Assembly (NCBI GenBank): GCA_016191955.1
Contig: JACPVC010000100.1
Coordinates: 1-43,287 of the forward strand
DNA length: 43,287 nt
Source of the DNA: Chloroflexota bacterium
GTDB taxonomy: Bacteria; Chloroflexota; Anaerolineae; Anaerolineales; Villigracilaceae
Direction: 5' to 3'
Shown piece by piece: positions 32,385 to 40,518 of the stretch. A model generated the notes under the pieces. The model made no database searches. It saw only the letters and a program-made list of their open reading frames with translations, and was not told where the DNA came from. How positions within the stretch are numbered: position 1 is the first letter of the stretch; each line of letters starts with the position of its first letter. Made by a program: the position numbers and the translations under genes.

Positions 32385-33608
32385 ATGCCTACCCTACACT
32401 GGAACGGGAAGCATCTTTCCCCGCCGCAACCTGCTGTATTGACCCTGGACTCTGTCCTACACCCGAACGGACGCGGCTACCCCAAGGCTCGTTCCGATGG
32501 ACGCGTCATCCTTGGGGAGAACCTCGCTGTGATGGCGGCGTTGCTTCCCGAATACGAAGAGCGCATCAACCTCATCTACGCCGACCCGCCCTTCTTCACC
32601 AACCGCCAATTTCACGCCCGCGTAGGCAGGGGCGAAGACTCGCGCAAACCGTCCAAGTGGAAACTGGCAGAGGGCTATCACGACTCATGGGCAGACATGG
32701 ACTCGTATCTGCAATTCCTCTACGAACGCCTCAGCCTCATGCACCGCCTGCTCGCCCCAAATGGAACGCTTTATCTCCACCTCGATTGGCATGCCGACGC
32801 ACAAGCCCGCCTGATTCTCGACGAGGTCTTCGGCGCGGAGAACTTCATCAACGAAATCATCTGGGCATATCACGGACCGTCCCCGATTCGCACCGCCTTC
32901 AACCGCAAGCACGACACGATCTTGATGTATGCGAAAAGCAAGGATTATGTCTTCAATGTGGACGATATCCGCGAGCCGTATAACCCAAACACAGTGGCGA
33001 CCTTCAAGGCATCGCGCAAGGCAGGCTTTGGCAAAGTCCCTGATCTGGAGCGCGGCAAAGTTCCCGAAGACTGGTGGTATTTCCCGGTCGTTGCCCGCCT
33101 CCACAACGAACGGACGGGTTACCCCACCCAGAAGCCGGAAGCTTTAATACAACGCATCATTCTGGCTTCCTCCAACAAGAACGACCTCGTCGCAGACTTT
33201 TTCTGCGGCTCCGGCACAACTGCCTTCGTCGCTACCAAGCATGGGCGCAAATTCATCACTTGCGATGAGTCTGCTCGGGCGGTGCATACCGCACGGGCGC
33301 GTTTATCGGAGACAAAATCTGTTTTCTCGATGGAACGTGATTTGAAAGTAAAAACGGAGATCGCGATAAAATCGAAGAAGATCAAAGCCAAAGTAGTGGG
33401 GGACCGGGTTCAACTGCAAACGTCACTCGATGTTGATTTTTGGGAGGTGGACCCGGCTTGGGATGGGAAAATCTTCCGCAGCGCCGCCCAGGCTCAACGT
33501 CACGTAAGAAGCGGGGAAATCCCCATGGAGTTAAAAACAAAAATCGGAGGCAAGGTCTGCATCCGATTGGTGACGGTCGAAGGAAAGCAATTCCAATTAA
33601 ATATTTGA
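32385..33608 (+). CDS. Site-specific DNA methyltransferase (beta-class, N6-adenine or N4-cytosine)
   Basis: A 407-residue amino-methyltransferase. Catalytic motif IV is DPPF (67-70) and the AdoMet-binding motif I FCGSGT lies C-terminal (273-278), the order of the beta class. The region between (about 90-250) should contain target recognition. The last 100 residues (DFWEVDPAWDGKIFRSAAQAQRH...) are an extra domain seen in some stand-alone and type III-like enzymes. DPPF rather than SPPY favours N6-adenine. No restriction gene is nearby, so it is an orphan methylase. It follows the L,D-transpeptidase by 65 bp and converges on the regulator gene. Confidence 0.87.
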   Translation: MPTLHWNGKHLSPPQPAVLTLDSVLHPNGRGYPKARSDGRVILGENLAVMAALLPEYEERINLIYADPPFFTNRQFHARVGRGEDSRKPSKWKLAEGYHDSWADMDSYLQFLYERLSLMHRLLAPNGTLYLHLDWHADAQARLILDEVFGAENFINEIIWAYHGPSPIRTAFNRKHDTILMYAKSKDYVFNVDDIREPYNPNTVATFKASRKAGFGKVPDLERGKVPEDWWYFPVVARLHNERTGYPTQKPEALIQRIILASSNKNDLVADFFCGSGTTAFVATKHGRKFITCDESARAVHTARARLSETKSVFSMERDLKVKTEIAIKSKKIKAKVVGDRVQLQTSLDVDFWEVDPAWDGKIFRSAAQAQRHVRSGEIPMELKTKIGGKVCIRLVTVEGKQFQLNI

Positions 33609-33657
33609 TTCTTTCTCTGACAATTGCCCTTGCGCCGAGGATGGCAGATTGAGCGTG

Positions 33658-34314
33658 TTATATATCTAAACGATAGCCAACGCCGCGCACGGTCTTGAGA
33701 AATTTTGGGTTGTCCGGGTCGAGTTCGATGGCACGCCGCAGCCAGGAGATATGCACATCGAGTGTGCGCGTGTCGCCGGTGTAATTCGTTTCCCATGCTT
33801 TTTTAAAGAGCGGCTCGCGTTCAAACACTTCTCCGTGTTTATCCATCAATAACTGCAAAAGCGTAACCAGCCGCGGCGTGAGTTTGGTGCTTCTGCCCAT
33901 GCAGCGCACGCGTCGTTTTTCAAGATCGAGGCGAATGGGACCGACATGCAGAACGTTTTTGCCGTCGCCGGGCAGTAAGGGCTTGATGCGATTGGCGAGT
34001 TTTTGAACGGTGAAGGGCAAGACCAGCACGGCATCTGCCGCGTCCTTGCTGACTTCCTTGTCTTCATCCAAAATAAGAATGATGGGGAGTTTGGAATCTT
34101 TTTCGCGCAGCGACTGGCAAATGCGCAAGCCCGTGCTTCGCATGGATGCCGCGTTCACGACCACCAGACTCGGGCTTACTTCTTTAAGTAATGCCACCGC
34201 TTTACTGCCGTTTTGTGCGATATGTACATCAAATCCCTTCTTCTGCAGGTCTGCGGCAAAAGAAGGGACTTCAGCGTGTTTGGCTTCAATGACCAAAAGT
34301 GTTGTGGTCTTCAT
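33658..34314 (-). CDS. OmpR/PhoB-like regulator with degenerate (pseudo-)receiver
   Basis: A 218-residue two-domain protein. The C-terminal winged helix (about 125-218; SWLRRAIELDPDNPKFLKTVRGVGYRLDI) is intact and DNA-binding. In the N-terminal receiver the phospho-acceptor Asp is replaced by Asn54 (LVVVNAAS), the conserved Lys by Leu99 (VLVLPF), and the acidic pair by Glu10-Ala11. It therefore should not be controlled by normal phosphorylation. There is no strong ribosome site at ATG 34314 and no partner kinase next door. A TATAAT lies 73 bp upstream on the same strand. Confidence 0.85.
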   Translation of the reverse strand: MKTTTLLVIEAKHAEVPSFAADLQKKGFDVHIAQNGSKAVALLKEVSPSLVVVNAASMRSTGLRICQSLREKDSKLPIILILDEDKEVSKDAADAVLVLPFTVQKLANRIKPLLPGDGKNVLHVGPIRLDLEKRRVRCMGRSTKLTPRLVTLLQLLMDKHGEVFEREPLFKKAWETNYTGDTRTLDVHISWLRRAIELDPDNPKFLKTVRGVGYRLDI

Positions 34315-34386
34315 AAGAAAGTTTGGATAATGCCTTATTTACAAATTGCGGACGGAACTGCGCTTTAAGTTTGTTAAGATAATTTC

Positions 34387-34392
34387 ATTATA
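34387..34392 (-). promoter_or_regulatory. Candidate -10 element for the pseudo-receiver regulator gene
   Basis: TATAAT on the minus strand in the context GGTGTATAATGAAATT. The -35 region is weak. It lies 73 bp upstream of the regulator start and just after the end of rlmN, so the regulator may have its own promoter. Confidence 0.45.
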
Positions 34393-34487
34393 CACCATAT
34401 AACAACAAATGGTCTCGAACCAGAGTACTATTTGATGCTCGACTTCATTGCCATATTTTTTAACTGATGAAATCGACCGGCATTCCA

Positions 34488-35567
34488 TCATTGTGACGCC
34501 GCACCTGCTAGTTGACCGCAACCAGCGTTGATGTCGATGCCGCGCCGCATGCGGATCGTACATGGAATTCCAGCTTGCTCCAGCGTTTCTTTGAAGATTT
34601 GCGCACGCTGACGGCTTGTTGCCTCCCCATGATAGCCTTGTGTTGGATTTAACGGAATTGCATTCACGTGACAAAGTAATCCTTTGAGTCTTGCCGCAAG
34701 TTTTTGCGCCACTTCTGGTGTATCGTTGACTCCATTGATGAGCGCCCACTCGAACGTCACGCGGCGATGCGTCTTTTCGATGTAATATTTACAAGCTTTG
34801 ATGACATCGTCGATCTTATATCGTTTATTGACCGGCATAATGGCGAGACGTTCATCGTCGTCCGCGGCGTGGAGCGAGATGGCGATGTTCACCTGACGCT
34901 GTTCATCTGCAAAACGCCGAATTTGTGGGACAAGTCCCACCGTCGAAATGGTCAATCGCCGCGCGCCGAACTTGTATCCGTCTGCGTCGTTGAGCCTGTC
35001 AATGGATGCCATAACGTTTTCGTAATTGTGGAACGGTTCGCCCATACCCATAAAAACGACGTTGCTGACTGTTTCACCCTGCTCTTTCAGCATCTGCGCG
35101 TAATACATCACCTGCGCCACGATCTCGCCGCTCGATAGATTGCGCTTGAACCCGATTTGACCCGTGGCGCAGAATACACATCCCATCGCGCAGCCCGCCT
35201 GCGTGGAAATGCACAACGTCCGCCGTTGTTTCGCCCCTCTCCCGCTTGTTTGGTCGTGTTCATCTGCTGGGTCGCCGTAGCGCATCAAAACGGCTTCGAT
35301 CAAATTTCCATCCGGCAACTGAAACAAGGTCTTGCGCGTGGACTGGTCGGAAGAATCCAAATATGTTTTCACCGAAAATGGAGTGAAGATAAATTGCTCG
35401 GCGAGCTTGTTGCGCAGGGAATTGGGTAAATTGCTGAACTGTTCCGACGAAGAATAGAGATGTTGATACAGTCCCTGCCAAATTTGTTTGGCACGATAGG
35501 CTGGTTCATCCCAATCTTTTAGAAGGGCTTCAAGAGAAGAGAGGTCGAGGTCGTAGATAAGCATCAT
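34488..35567 (-). CDS. rlmN: Dual-specificity RNA methyltransferase RlmN
   Basis: A radical-SAM enzyme of 359 residues that methylates C2 of A2503 in 23S rRNA and of A37 in some tRNAs. The iron-sulfur motif CAMGCVFC gives Cys126, Cys130 and Cys133. The segment VSNVVFMGMGEP is typical, and the C-terminal INAGCGQL supplies the second catalytic cysteine that forms the protein-RNA adduct. The length is normal. The start could be either of two adjacent ATGs (35567 or 35564). It shows no Cfr-specific sign I could identify; RlmN is the default call. It is followed by the regulator gene on the same strand, 173 bp away. Confidence 0.95.
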   Translation of the reverse strand: MMLIYDLDLSSLEALLKDWDEPAYRAKQIWQGLYQHLYSSSEQFSNLPNSLRNKLAEQFIFTPFSVKTYLDSSDQSTRKTLFQLPDGNLIEAVLMRYGDPADEHDQTSGRGAKQRRTLCISTQAGCAMGCVFCATGQIGFKRNLSSGEIVAQVMYYAQMLKEQGETVSNVVFMGMGEPFHNYENVMASIDRLNDADGYKFGARRLTISTVGLVPQIRRFADEQRQVNIAISLHAADDDERLAIMPVNKRYKIDDVIKACKYYIEKTHRRVTFEWALINGVNDTPEVAQKLAARLKGLLCHVNAIPLNPTQGYHGEATSRQRAQIFKETLEQAGIPCTIRMRRGIDINAGCGQLAGAASQ

Positions 35568-35750
35568 AAAATTTCTTGTTGATTATTTTACACCACCGAA
35601 CCATCAACTTATGGTTTCCGAAGGAAAGGAACTTATCCATGCGCAACTTCGTCACAAATCTATGTAAACCCCTGTGTATCGTACGAAAAAAGTAGGAATT
35701 TCGTAGGGAAATACCTATGTTTTCTTAATTTTTCCCAAATATAATCTTAA

Positions 35751-35855
35751 CTCACCTTACGCAGTGTCGTTCTGAGCGGAGCGAAGAACCTCTACGATTG
35801 TCTCAGAGACCCTTCGCTGCCGCTCAGGGTGACACGGTTGGGTGCGTAAGGTGAG
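35751..35855. mobile_element. Family-2 miniature element (105 bp) with 7-bp target duplication
   Basis: Perfect 13-bp inverted ends CTCACCTTACGCA (35751-35763) and TGCGTAAGGTGAG (35843-35855), identical to those at 8761. ATCTTAA stands directly outside both edges (35744-35750 and 35856-35862). The core is different from the copies at 8761 and 30358: GTGTCGTTCTGAGCGG...CCGCTCAGGGTGACAC with an inner AGCGAAG / CTTCGCT pair. The insertion lies right after a TATAAT at 35740-35745. Confidence 0.8.
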
Positions 35856-35874
35856 ATCTTAAGTCTTGAATGGT

Positions 35875-36002
35875 AACTACTCAGCCGTCATTGCGAGCCG
35901 CCGCTCTTATACTTTGGCGGCGAAGCAATCCCCGTGTCGTTGTGAAGAGATTGCTCCGGGCAAGAACAAATACGCCCTCGCAATAACAGTGACTGAGTAG
36001 TT
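35875..36002. repeat. 128-bp nested inverted repeat directly upstream of a surface-protein gene
   Basis: Outer perfect inverted repeat AACTACTCAG / CTGAGTAGTT, inside it CGTCATTGCGAG / CTCGCAATAAC, and further GCCGCC...GGCGGCGAAGCAATC / GATTGCTCC pairs. No direct repeat was found at its edges. It begins 19 bp after the family-2 element and ends 18 bp before the ribosome site of the gene at 36033. Together they fill most of the 465-bp gap. The remaining part (35568-35743) holds only an imperfect TACGAAA...TTTCGTA repeat. Confidence 0.65.
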
Positions 36003-36032
36003 GCTTTGCACGAAAACAAAGGAGAAATAATT

Positions 36033-37034
36033 ATGCTGAAGCCAATGAAACCGAAACAAACATTTCCGAATAACACCATCTTGTGGATTCTGGTGGGGGT
36101 GCTCGTCATCTCCGGTATCGCTGCCATCGTATCCGCGTTCAACGGAGGTGGCGGTGAAGATGAAGTGAACGCAGTCTACACCAACGCTGCTGCGACATTA
36201 ACCGCCCAACAGATGACCATGCAGGCATTTACGCCCTCCGTCACGCCGACGACATTCACACAAACGCCCACAACTACGTTCACTCCGCTTGCCAGCCCGA
36301 CCCTGTTCGCTACGCAGGCAAGCGCCACGAGTTCGTCGGGTGGTTCTGGCTCCGGCGCGGTGGGATGTAACAATTCCGTGTTCGTATCCGATGTGACTGT
36401 GCCTGATGATACGGTTATGACATCCGGTCAAACCTTCACCAAGACATGGAAATTGCAAAATACTGGGTCATGTGCGTGGACCGCAACCTACAAAGTGAGT
36501 TTCGTATCCGGCAATGCCATGGGTGGAGTTGTGACCGCGATCAATATCACCGTTCAACCTGGGCAATCCGGTGACGTTTCAGTAGCCATGAAGGCGCCCA
36601 CGACAGCCGGAGATGCGATTGGTTACTGGATTTTGACCAACGATAGCGGACAGAACTTTGGATCATCGTTTTACGTTAAGATTAAAGTTGGAGCCGCAGC
36701 CGCTACTACAGGTACGGCAACTGCTACTGCCACAACTGCTGTTTCTGTTCCTGCTGCGGTTTCTAATGTTGTTGCCAGCCTTACCTCTTGTGTAGCGGAT
36801 GGTGCTCAATACAAGTTCAATGGAAGCCTCACATGGGATGATAATTCGACTAATGAAACAGGCTTTAAAATATACTTAAACGGCGTGGAATTCACCAGTG
36901 TGTCAGCCGATGTCGAGTCTTATGATTTCCCAACAGACACCAATTCCAGCGTCTCGCCTCCGGTAATTGGTGTTGCATCATATAATGGCGCCGGACCATC
37001 TGCCACGGTACCCGCAACGGGGGCCTGTCCGTAG
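36033..37034 (+). CDS. Membrane-anchored surface protein with NBR1-like Ig domain and FN3-like domain
   Basis: A 333-residue protein anchored by one N-terminal helix (TILWILVGVLVISGIAAIVSAF, about 16-37) with the rest outside. A Thr/Pro-rich spacer follows. Residues about 110-225 (DDTVMTSGQTFTKTWKLQNTGSCAWT... to FYVKIKV) match the NBR1 central Ig-like domain pattern, including the TW-x-LxNTGxCxW signature. A Thr/Ala linker then leads to a fibronectin-like C-terminal domain (SLTWDDNSTNETGFKIYLNG). It is probably a cell-surface scaffold or binding protein; the ligand is unknown. ATG 36033 has AAAGGAG upstream. A terminator follows. Confidence 0.82.
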   Translation: MLKPMKPKQTFPNNTILWILVGVLVISGIAAIVSAFNGGGGEDEVNAVYTNAAATLTAQQMTMQAFTPSVTPTTFTQTPTTTFTPLASPTLFATQASATSSSGGSGSGAVGCNNSVFVSDVTVPDDTVMTSGQTFTKTWKLQNTGSCAWTATYKVSFVSGNAMGGVVTAINITVQPGQSGDVSVAMKAPTTAGDAIGYWILTNDSGQNFGSSFYVKIKVGAAAATTGTATATATTAVSVPAAVSNVVASLTSCVADGAQYKFNGSLTWDDNSTNETGFKIYLNGVEFTSVSADVESYDFPTDTNSSVSPPVIGVASYNGAGPSATVPATGACP

Positions 37035-37055
37035 TAATTCAAACATTGAAACATG

Positions 37056-37096
37056 ACTCACCCCGAAATTAATGTTTCGTGGGTGAGTTCGTTTTT
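37056..37096 (+). terminator. Rho-independent terminator of the NBR1-Ig protein gene
   Basis: ACTCACCC...CGAAA pairs with TTTCG...GGGTGAGT (one bulge), followed by TCGTTTTT. Confidence 0.82.
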
Positions 37097-37104
37097 AAGG
37101 ACAA

Positions 37105-37340
37105 ATGGGACGCGGATAAACGCTGAAAACGCGGATTTTTGTCTTAGTCAATAGCATGTTGCACAAAGCCTTTTATCACTGAAACTCAAAGACACCGAGT
37201 TTTTCTTCGGGTTTCCTCTGTAATTCCGGGGCTACGTGGCTCAAAAAGTGTTCAGTATGTGCCTGACCAACACAGAAAACGCGGATTTTTGAGGTCTTTT
37301 CCGCGTTCATCCGCGCTCGTCAGCGTCCCATATTAAATTC
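37105..37340. repeat. Stretch of degenerate dispersed repeats
   Basis: GGGACGCGGATAAACGCTGA at the left pairs loosely with TCATCCGCGCTCGTCAGCGTCCC at the right, and AAAACGCGGATTTTTG occurs twice in direct orientation (about 37126 and 37276). Between them CTCAAAGACACCGAGTTTTTC looks like another worn repeat. No gene is supported between 37035 and 37359. Confidence 0.5.
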
Positions 37341-37359
37341 GGGGTTAATGATGTTTTTG

Positions 37360-38139
37360 TCACTCAACCAGTTTCCACAAACTATCTGCAATAATGGTCG
37401 GATTCCAACCCTTCGCCTCTTCCAACGTAGACACCCCGCTCAAAACGAACGCAGTTGGGCATCCCACTGCCTGACCCGCCGCGATGTCCGTTTCGAGGCG
37501 GTCACCGACGATGAGCGTTTCTTCCTTTGAGGTCCCCAAGCGTTCAAGTGCTAGTTCCATTAAATAGGGAAAAGGTTTGCCCGCTACAAGCGGCTCCACG
37601 CCCGTGGCGGATGTCACCACCGCAAGCCAAGACCCTGACCCGGGGATTTCTCCGCGTGGAGTAGGGAAGGTGCGGTCTGTGTTGGTCGTATAGAAAGGAA
37701 CGCCTGCCCGCACAAGCAGCGTCGCTTCGGCAACCTTTTGGAAGTTGATCTCGCGGTCGATGCCCATCACCACCGCTTTCGCCTGTGGAGCATCTTCCAC
37801 GCCGACCACTTCAAACCCCTTTTCCTTTAATGCCACATGGATGCCGTTCTCGCCGATCACGAAAACCTTGGTTCCACGTGGATGCCTCTGTGCCAGCATG
37901 AAGGCGATCCCCAACGCCGAAGTGACGATTTGCCACGGCTCCACCTCCACGCCGAGTTCGACGAGTTTTTGCTGATAATCTTCGGGAGTCTTCGTGCCGT
38001 TATTGGTGGCATACACGAACTTCAACCCGCGTTCGCGGATTCGTTTGAACGTCGCGGGCAGGTCGCCGATGGGGGCGTCGCCTTTCCAGATCACGCCGTC
38101 CATGTCAAGGATAAGTGCTTTTATGTTTGAGGGGATCAT
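37360..38139 (-). CDS. HAD-IIA family phosphatase (NagD/p-nitrophenylphosphatase-like)
   Basis: A 259-residue HAD hydrolase. Motif I LILDMDGVIWKG holds the nucleophile Asp12 and Asp14. Motif II is YATNNGT, the Lys of motif III is in LVAGKPFPY, and motif IV is VGDRLETDIAAG. A C2-type cap lies between motifs II and III. Members remove phosphate from sugar phosphates, nucleotides or phosphoglycolate; the substrate is undetermined. The start at 38139 lacks a strong ribosome site. It follows clpP on the same strand, but a terminator and a TATAAT between them suggest separate transcription. Confidence 0.9.
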   Translation of the reverse strand: MIPSNIKALILDMDGVIWKGDAPIGDLPATFKRIRERGLKFVYATNNGTKTPEDYQQKLVELGVEVEPWQIVTSALGIAFMLAQRHPRGTKVFVIGENGIHVALKEKGFEVVGVEDAPQAKAVVMGIDREINFQKVAEATLLVRAGVPFYTTNTDRTFPTPRGEIPGSGSWLAVVTSATGVEPLVAGKPFPYLMELALERLGTSKEETLIVGDRLETDIAAGQAVGCPTAFVLSGVSTLEEAKGWNPTIIADSLWKLVE

Positions 38140-38202
38140 ACAATTTCCGATTTTAGATTTACGAATTACGTATTACGAATTTCGCAGCGGGCATTATACC
38201 TA

Positions 38203-38237
38203 TAAACAAAAGACCTCGAAGATTTCTCCTCAAGGTC
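38203..38237 (-). terminator. Rho-independent terminator of clpP
   Basis: On the minus strand GACCTTGAGG and CTTCGAGGTC form a 10-bp stem (two G-T pairs) with a 6-base loop, followed by TTTTGTTTAT. A TATAAT on the same strand at 38193-38198 immediately follows and may be the -10 of the HAD gene. Confidence 0.72.
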
Positions 38238-38278
38238 CACTGTTCACTGATTACTGGTAACTGGTAACTGATCACTGA
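38238..38278. repeat. Short tandem-like ACTG repeats after clpP
   Basis: Repeated units ACTGATTACTGGTAACTGG and TAACTGATCACTGA follow one another between the clpP stop and its terminator. A similar low-complexity stretch (ACGAATTACGTATTACGAA) sits at about 38160-38180, ahead of the HAD gene. Both look like dispersed simple repeats of unknown role. Confidence 0.45.
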
Positions 38279-38279
38279 A

Positions 38280-38915
38280 TTACTTAAAAGCCTTCTCCGG
38301 CGTTTCGATGATCTGGTCTACCAAGCCGTAGTCCACAGCCTGTTGCGCATCGAGATAGTAATCGCGGTCCAGGTCGCGTTCGATCACTTCGAGCGGTTGA
38401 CCCGTATGCTTTGCCATCACACCGTTGAGCAGGCTCTTCAAGCGCAGGATCTGTTTCGCCTGAATTTCGATATCCGTCGCCTGTCCCTGTGCGCCGCCGA
38501 GGGGCTGGTGCATGTGGATGGTGGAATGGGGCAAGGCGTAGCGTCGACCCTTGGTTCCAGCAGTCAGCAACACGGTCCCGAAAGAGGCGGTCACACCGAT
38601 GGCAAACGTCGCAATCGGGTTCGAGATGACCTGCATCGTGTCATAGATCGCGAGTCCCGCATAGATCACCCCGCCGGGCGAGTTGATATACATGCGGATT
38701 TCTTTTTCCGGGTCTTCATGGTTCAGGAACAAGAGTTGGGCAACGATCACATTCGCGACCTGGTCGTCGATAGGCGTGCCCAAAAAGATGATGTTGTTGC
38801 GCAGGAGCAGCGAGTAAATGTCATAAGCGCGCTCGCCGCGGCCTGTATTTTCTACCACCATTGGAACAACATTTCGACTCGGCTCAATGCGAGCATTCTT
38901 AAAATCTGGGATCAT
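38280..38915 (-). CDS. clpP: ATP-dependent Clp protease proteolytic subunit
   Basis: A 211-residue serine peptidase that forms the tetradecameric chamber of Clp proteases. The catalytic triad is in place: Ser111 in [10 protein letters not shown], His136 in [11 protein letters not shown], and Asp185 in DLDRDYYL, with the expected spacing. [18 protein letters not shown] is conserved. ATG at 38915 has AAAGGAG upstream. It follows trigger factor on the same strand, the classical tig-clpP order, with a large hairpin in the gap. The clpX that often follows is absent here; a HAD phosphatase follows instead. Confidence 0.96.
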   Translation of the reverse strand: MIPDFKNARIEPSRNVVPMVVENTGRGERAYDIYSLLLRNNIIFLGTPIDDQVANVIVAQLLFLNHEDPEKEIRMYINSPGGVIYAGLAIYDTMQVISNPIATFAIGVTASFGTVLLTAGTKGRRYALPHSTIHMHQPLGGAQGQATDIEIQAKQILRLKSLLNGVMAKHTGQPLEVIERDLDRDYYLDAQQAVDYGLVDQIIETPEKAFK

Positions 38916-38991
38916 ATTCGGTCTCCTTTATTCAACCAATGTTACCGAGCGACTATTGGATTTTTATTAGAGTTTGATAGGCGATATAGAA

Positions 38992-39043
38992 GTGCGTCGC
39001 GCCAGGTTGGATGAGTTGATTCTACCCGATTGGCGCGACGCAC
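38992..39043 (-). other. Large hairpin between tig and clpP
   Basis: Perfect 13-bp stem GTGCGTCGCGCCA / TGGCGCGACGCAC enclosing a 26-base loop. Neither side has a T-run, so it is probably not an intrinsic terminator. It could stabilise or be a processing site in the tig-clpP transcript, or be a worn repeat. Confidence 0.65.
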
Positions 39044-39088
39044 GCTTCATTCTTAGACCTAACCTGCCAGTCTTCGAGAGGCTTTACC

Positions 39089-40498
39089 CTACTCTGCGGC
39101 TTTTTCTTCGCCAGCCTCAGCCGGAGCAGACTCTGCCGCTGCAGCTTCAGCCGCTTTCTTCGCCTCGGCTTCGCGTTCTTCAAAGGTCTTGTAACTGCCC
39201 ATGGCAATAGACTTCAACATATCGAGCGCCCTGCGCGTCATCACGCGGTTGGCGGCATCCATTGCAATCGCCTGACTCAACTCACGCTGACCCTTCTTGC
39301 CGCCGCGCAGTTTGCTCAAGTCCATGCCTTGCATCACAAGGCTGTTCAAGGCGTTGTTGTATTCCACATTCAAGGCATCATCATCGATCTGGATTTGTTC
39401 CTTGCGCACGATCTCATCGAGGATCAAACCGCGTTCGAGGCGCTTCTTCGCCACAGGATTTACATCCGTTTCAATGAACTGTTCGCGGGTGGTGTTGCGG
39501 ACTTTGAAATACGTATCGAGGTCCATACCCTGCTGAGACAAGCGCTGGGAGAGGTCCTGCAAAACATGTTCGCCTTCGTGTTCGAGCGTATGTTCATGAT
39601 ACTTGAGGGTCGCGCCTTCCTTGACCTTTTCGATCAAGTCCACAAAATATTTATCGTCATATTCGTTCTGGGAGCGAGTCTCAACATCCTTCTTCACCGC
39701 TTCCATCAGCGCATCGACCGTCTCACCTGCGCCGACCATCTTGGCAAACTCATCGTTGACTTCGGGCAGGGTCACGCCGCGCACGGTCTTGATGGTTGCG
39801 GTGATCTCCACAGCCTTTTCGCGCAGTTCTTCCACATCCCAATCCTTGGGGAAGGTATGCTTGATGGTCTTGCTTTCGCCAGCCTTTAAACCGATAAGTT
39901 CCTGGGCGAATCCGTTATAGGGCCACTCAGTGTCGCGCTCTTCCGTGCGGACGAACGTGGCGAAGCCGGTTCGGTTAAGTTCAGGAGTTTCCGAAGAAAC
40001 GTCGAGGAGCACATAATCTCCAGATTCAGTGGCGCGCTCCACAGTCTCGGTGGAGGCGTACATCTGGCGCAGGTCTTCGAGAGCCGCATCCACATCCTTC
40101 TGTTCGGGAGCCTTCCATTCATACGGCAGGCGCACAGAGGTGTAATCGCCAAGATCGATTTCCGGCGCGAGCGGAACGCTGAAGATGAACTTGGGCGGGT
40201 CCATGCTTTCGATGTTTTCCAGGCTGCCCGAAGCGCCCGGGTTGACATCCGCTTCCTTTAGGATATTGGAATATTCCGCATCGATGAACATGTCAATCGC
40301 CTGCTCGGTGATCGCTGCTTCGCCGTAGGTACGCGCTACGATATTGTAGGGTGCCTTCCCGGGGCGAAATCCGGAGATATTACCGCGCTCAGAGATTTTT
40401 GCCGCTGCGCGTTTTTTGTATCCGCTCATTTTCTCCTGGTCTACTTCCACGACCAGCTTAACGGAGTGATCTTCTTGAAATTGTTTTTCGATGTTCAA
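39089..40498 (-). CDS. tig: Trigger factor (ribosome-associated chaperone/prolyl isomerase)
   Basis: A 469-residue chaperone that binds the ribosome exit. The ribosome-binding region has the signature SERGNISGFRPGKAP (about 36-50). A PPIase FKBP-like domain (about 150-245) follows, and then the helical arms. The C-terminus is an Ala/Glu-rich tail (AAEAAAAESAPAEAGEEKAAE). The only fitting start is a TTG at 40498 (MNIEKQF), with GAGAGG at normal spacing; no nearby ATG gives a better N-terminus. It is upstream of clpP and downstream of tRNA-Leu on the same strand. A perfect 16-bp palindrome lies 20 bp upstream of the start. Confidence 0.94.
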   Translation of the reverse strand: MNIEKQFQEDHSVKLVVEVDQEKMSGYKKRAAAKISERGNISGFRPGKAPYNIVARTYGEAAITEQAIDMFIDAEYSNILKEADVNPGASGSLENIESMDPPKFIFSVPLAPEIDLGDYTSVRLPYEWKAPEQKDVDAALEDLRQMYASTETVERATESGDYVLLDVSSETPELNRTGFATFVRTEERDTEWPYNGFAQELIGLKAGESKTIKHTFPKDWDVEELREKAVEITATIKTVRGVTLPEVNDEFAKMVGAGETVDALMEAVKKDVETRSQNEYDDKYFVDLIEKVKEGATLKYHEHTLEHEGEHVLQDLSQRLSQQGMDLDTYFKVRNTTREQFIETDVNPVAKKRLERGLILDEIVRKEQIQIDDDALNVEYNNALNSLVMQGMDLSKLRGGKKGQRELSQAIAMDAANRVMTRRALDMLKSIAMGSYKTFEEREAEAKKAAEAAAAESAPAEAGEEKAAE

Positions 40499-40518
40499 AG
40501 TTACCTCTCTTATTTTTC

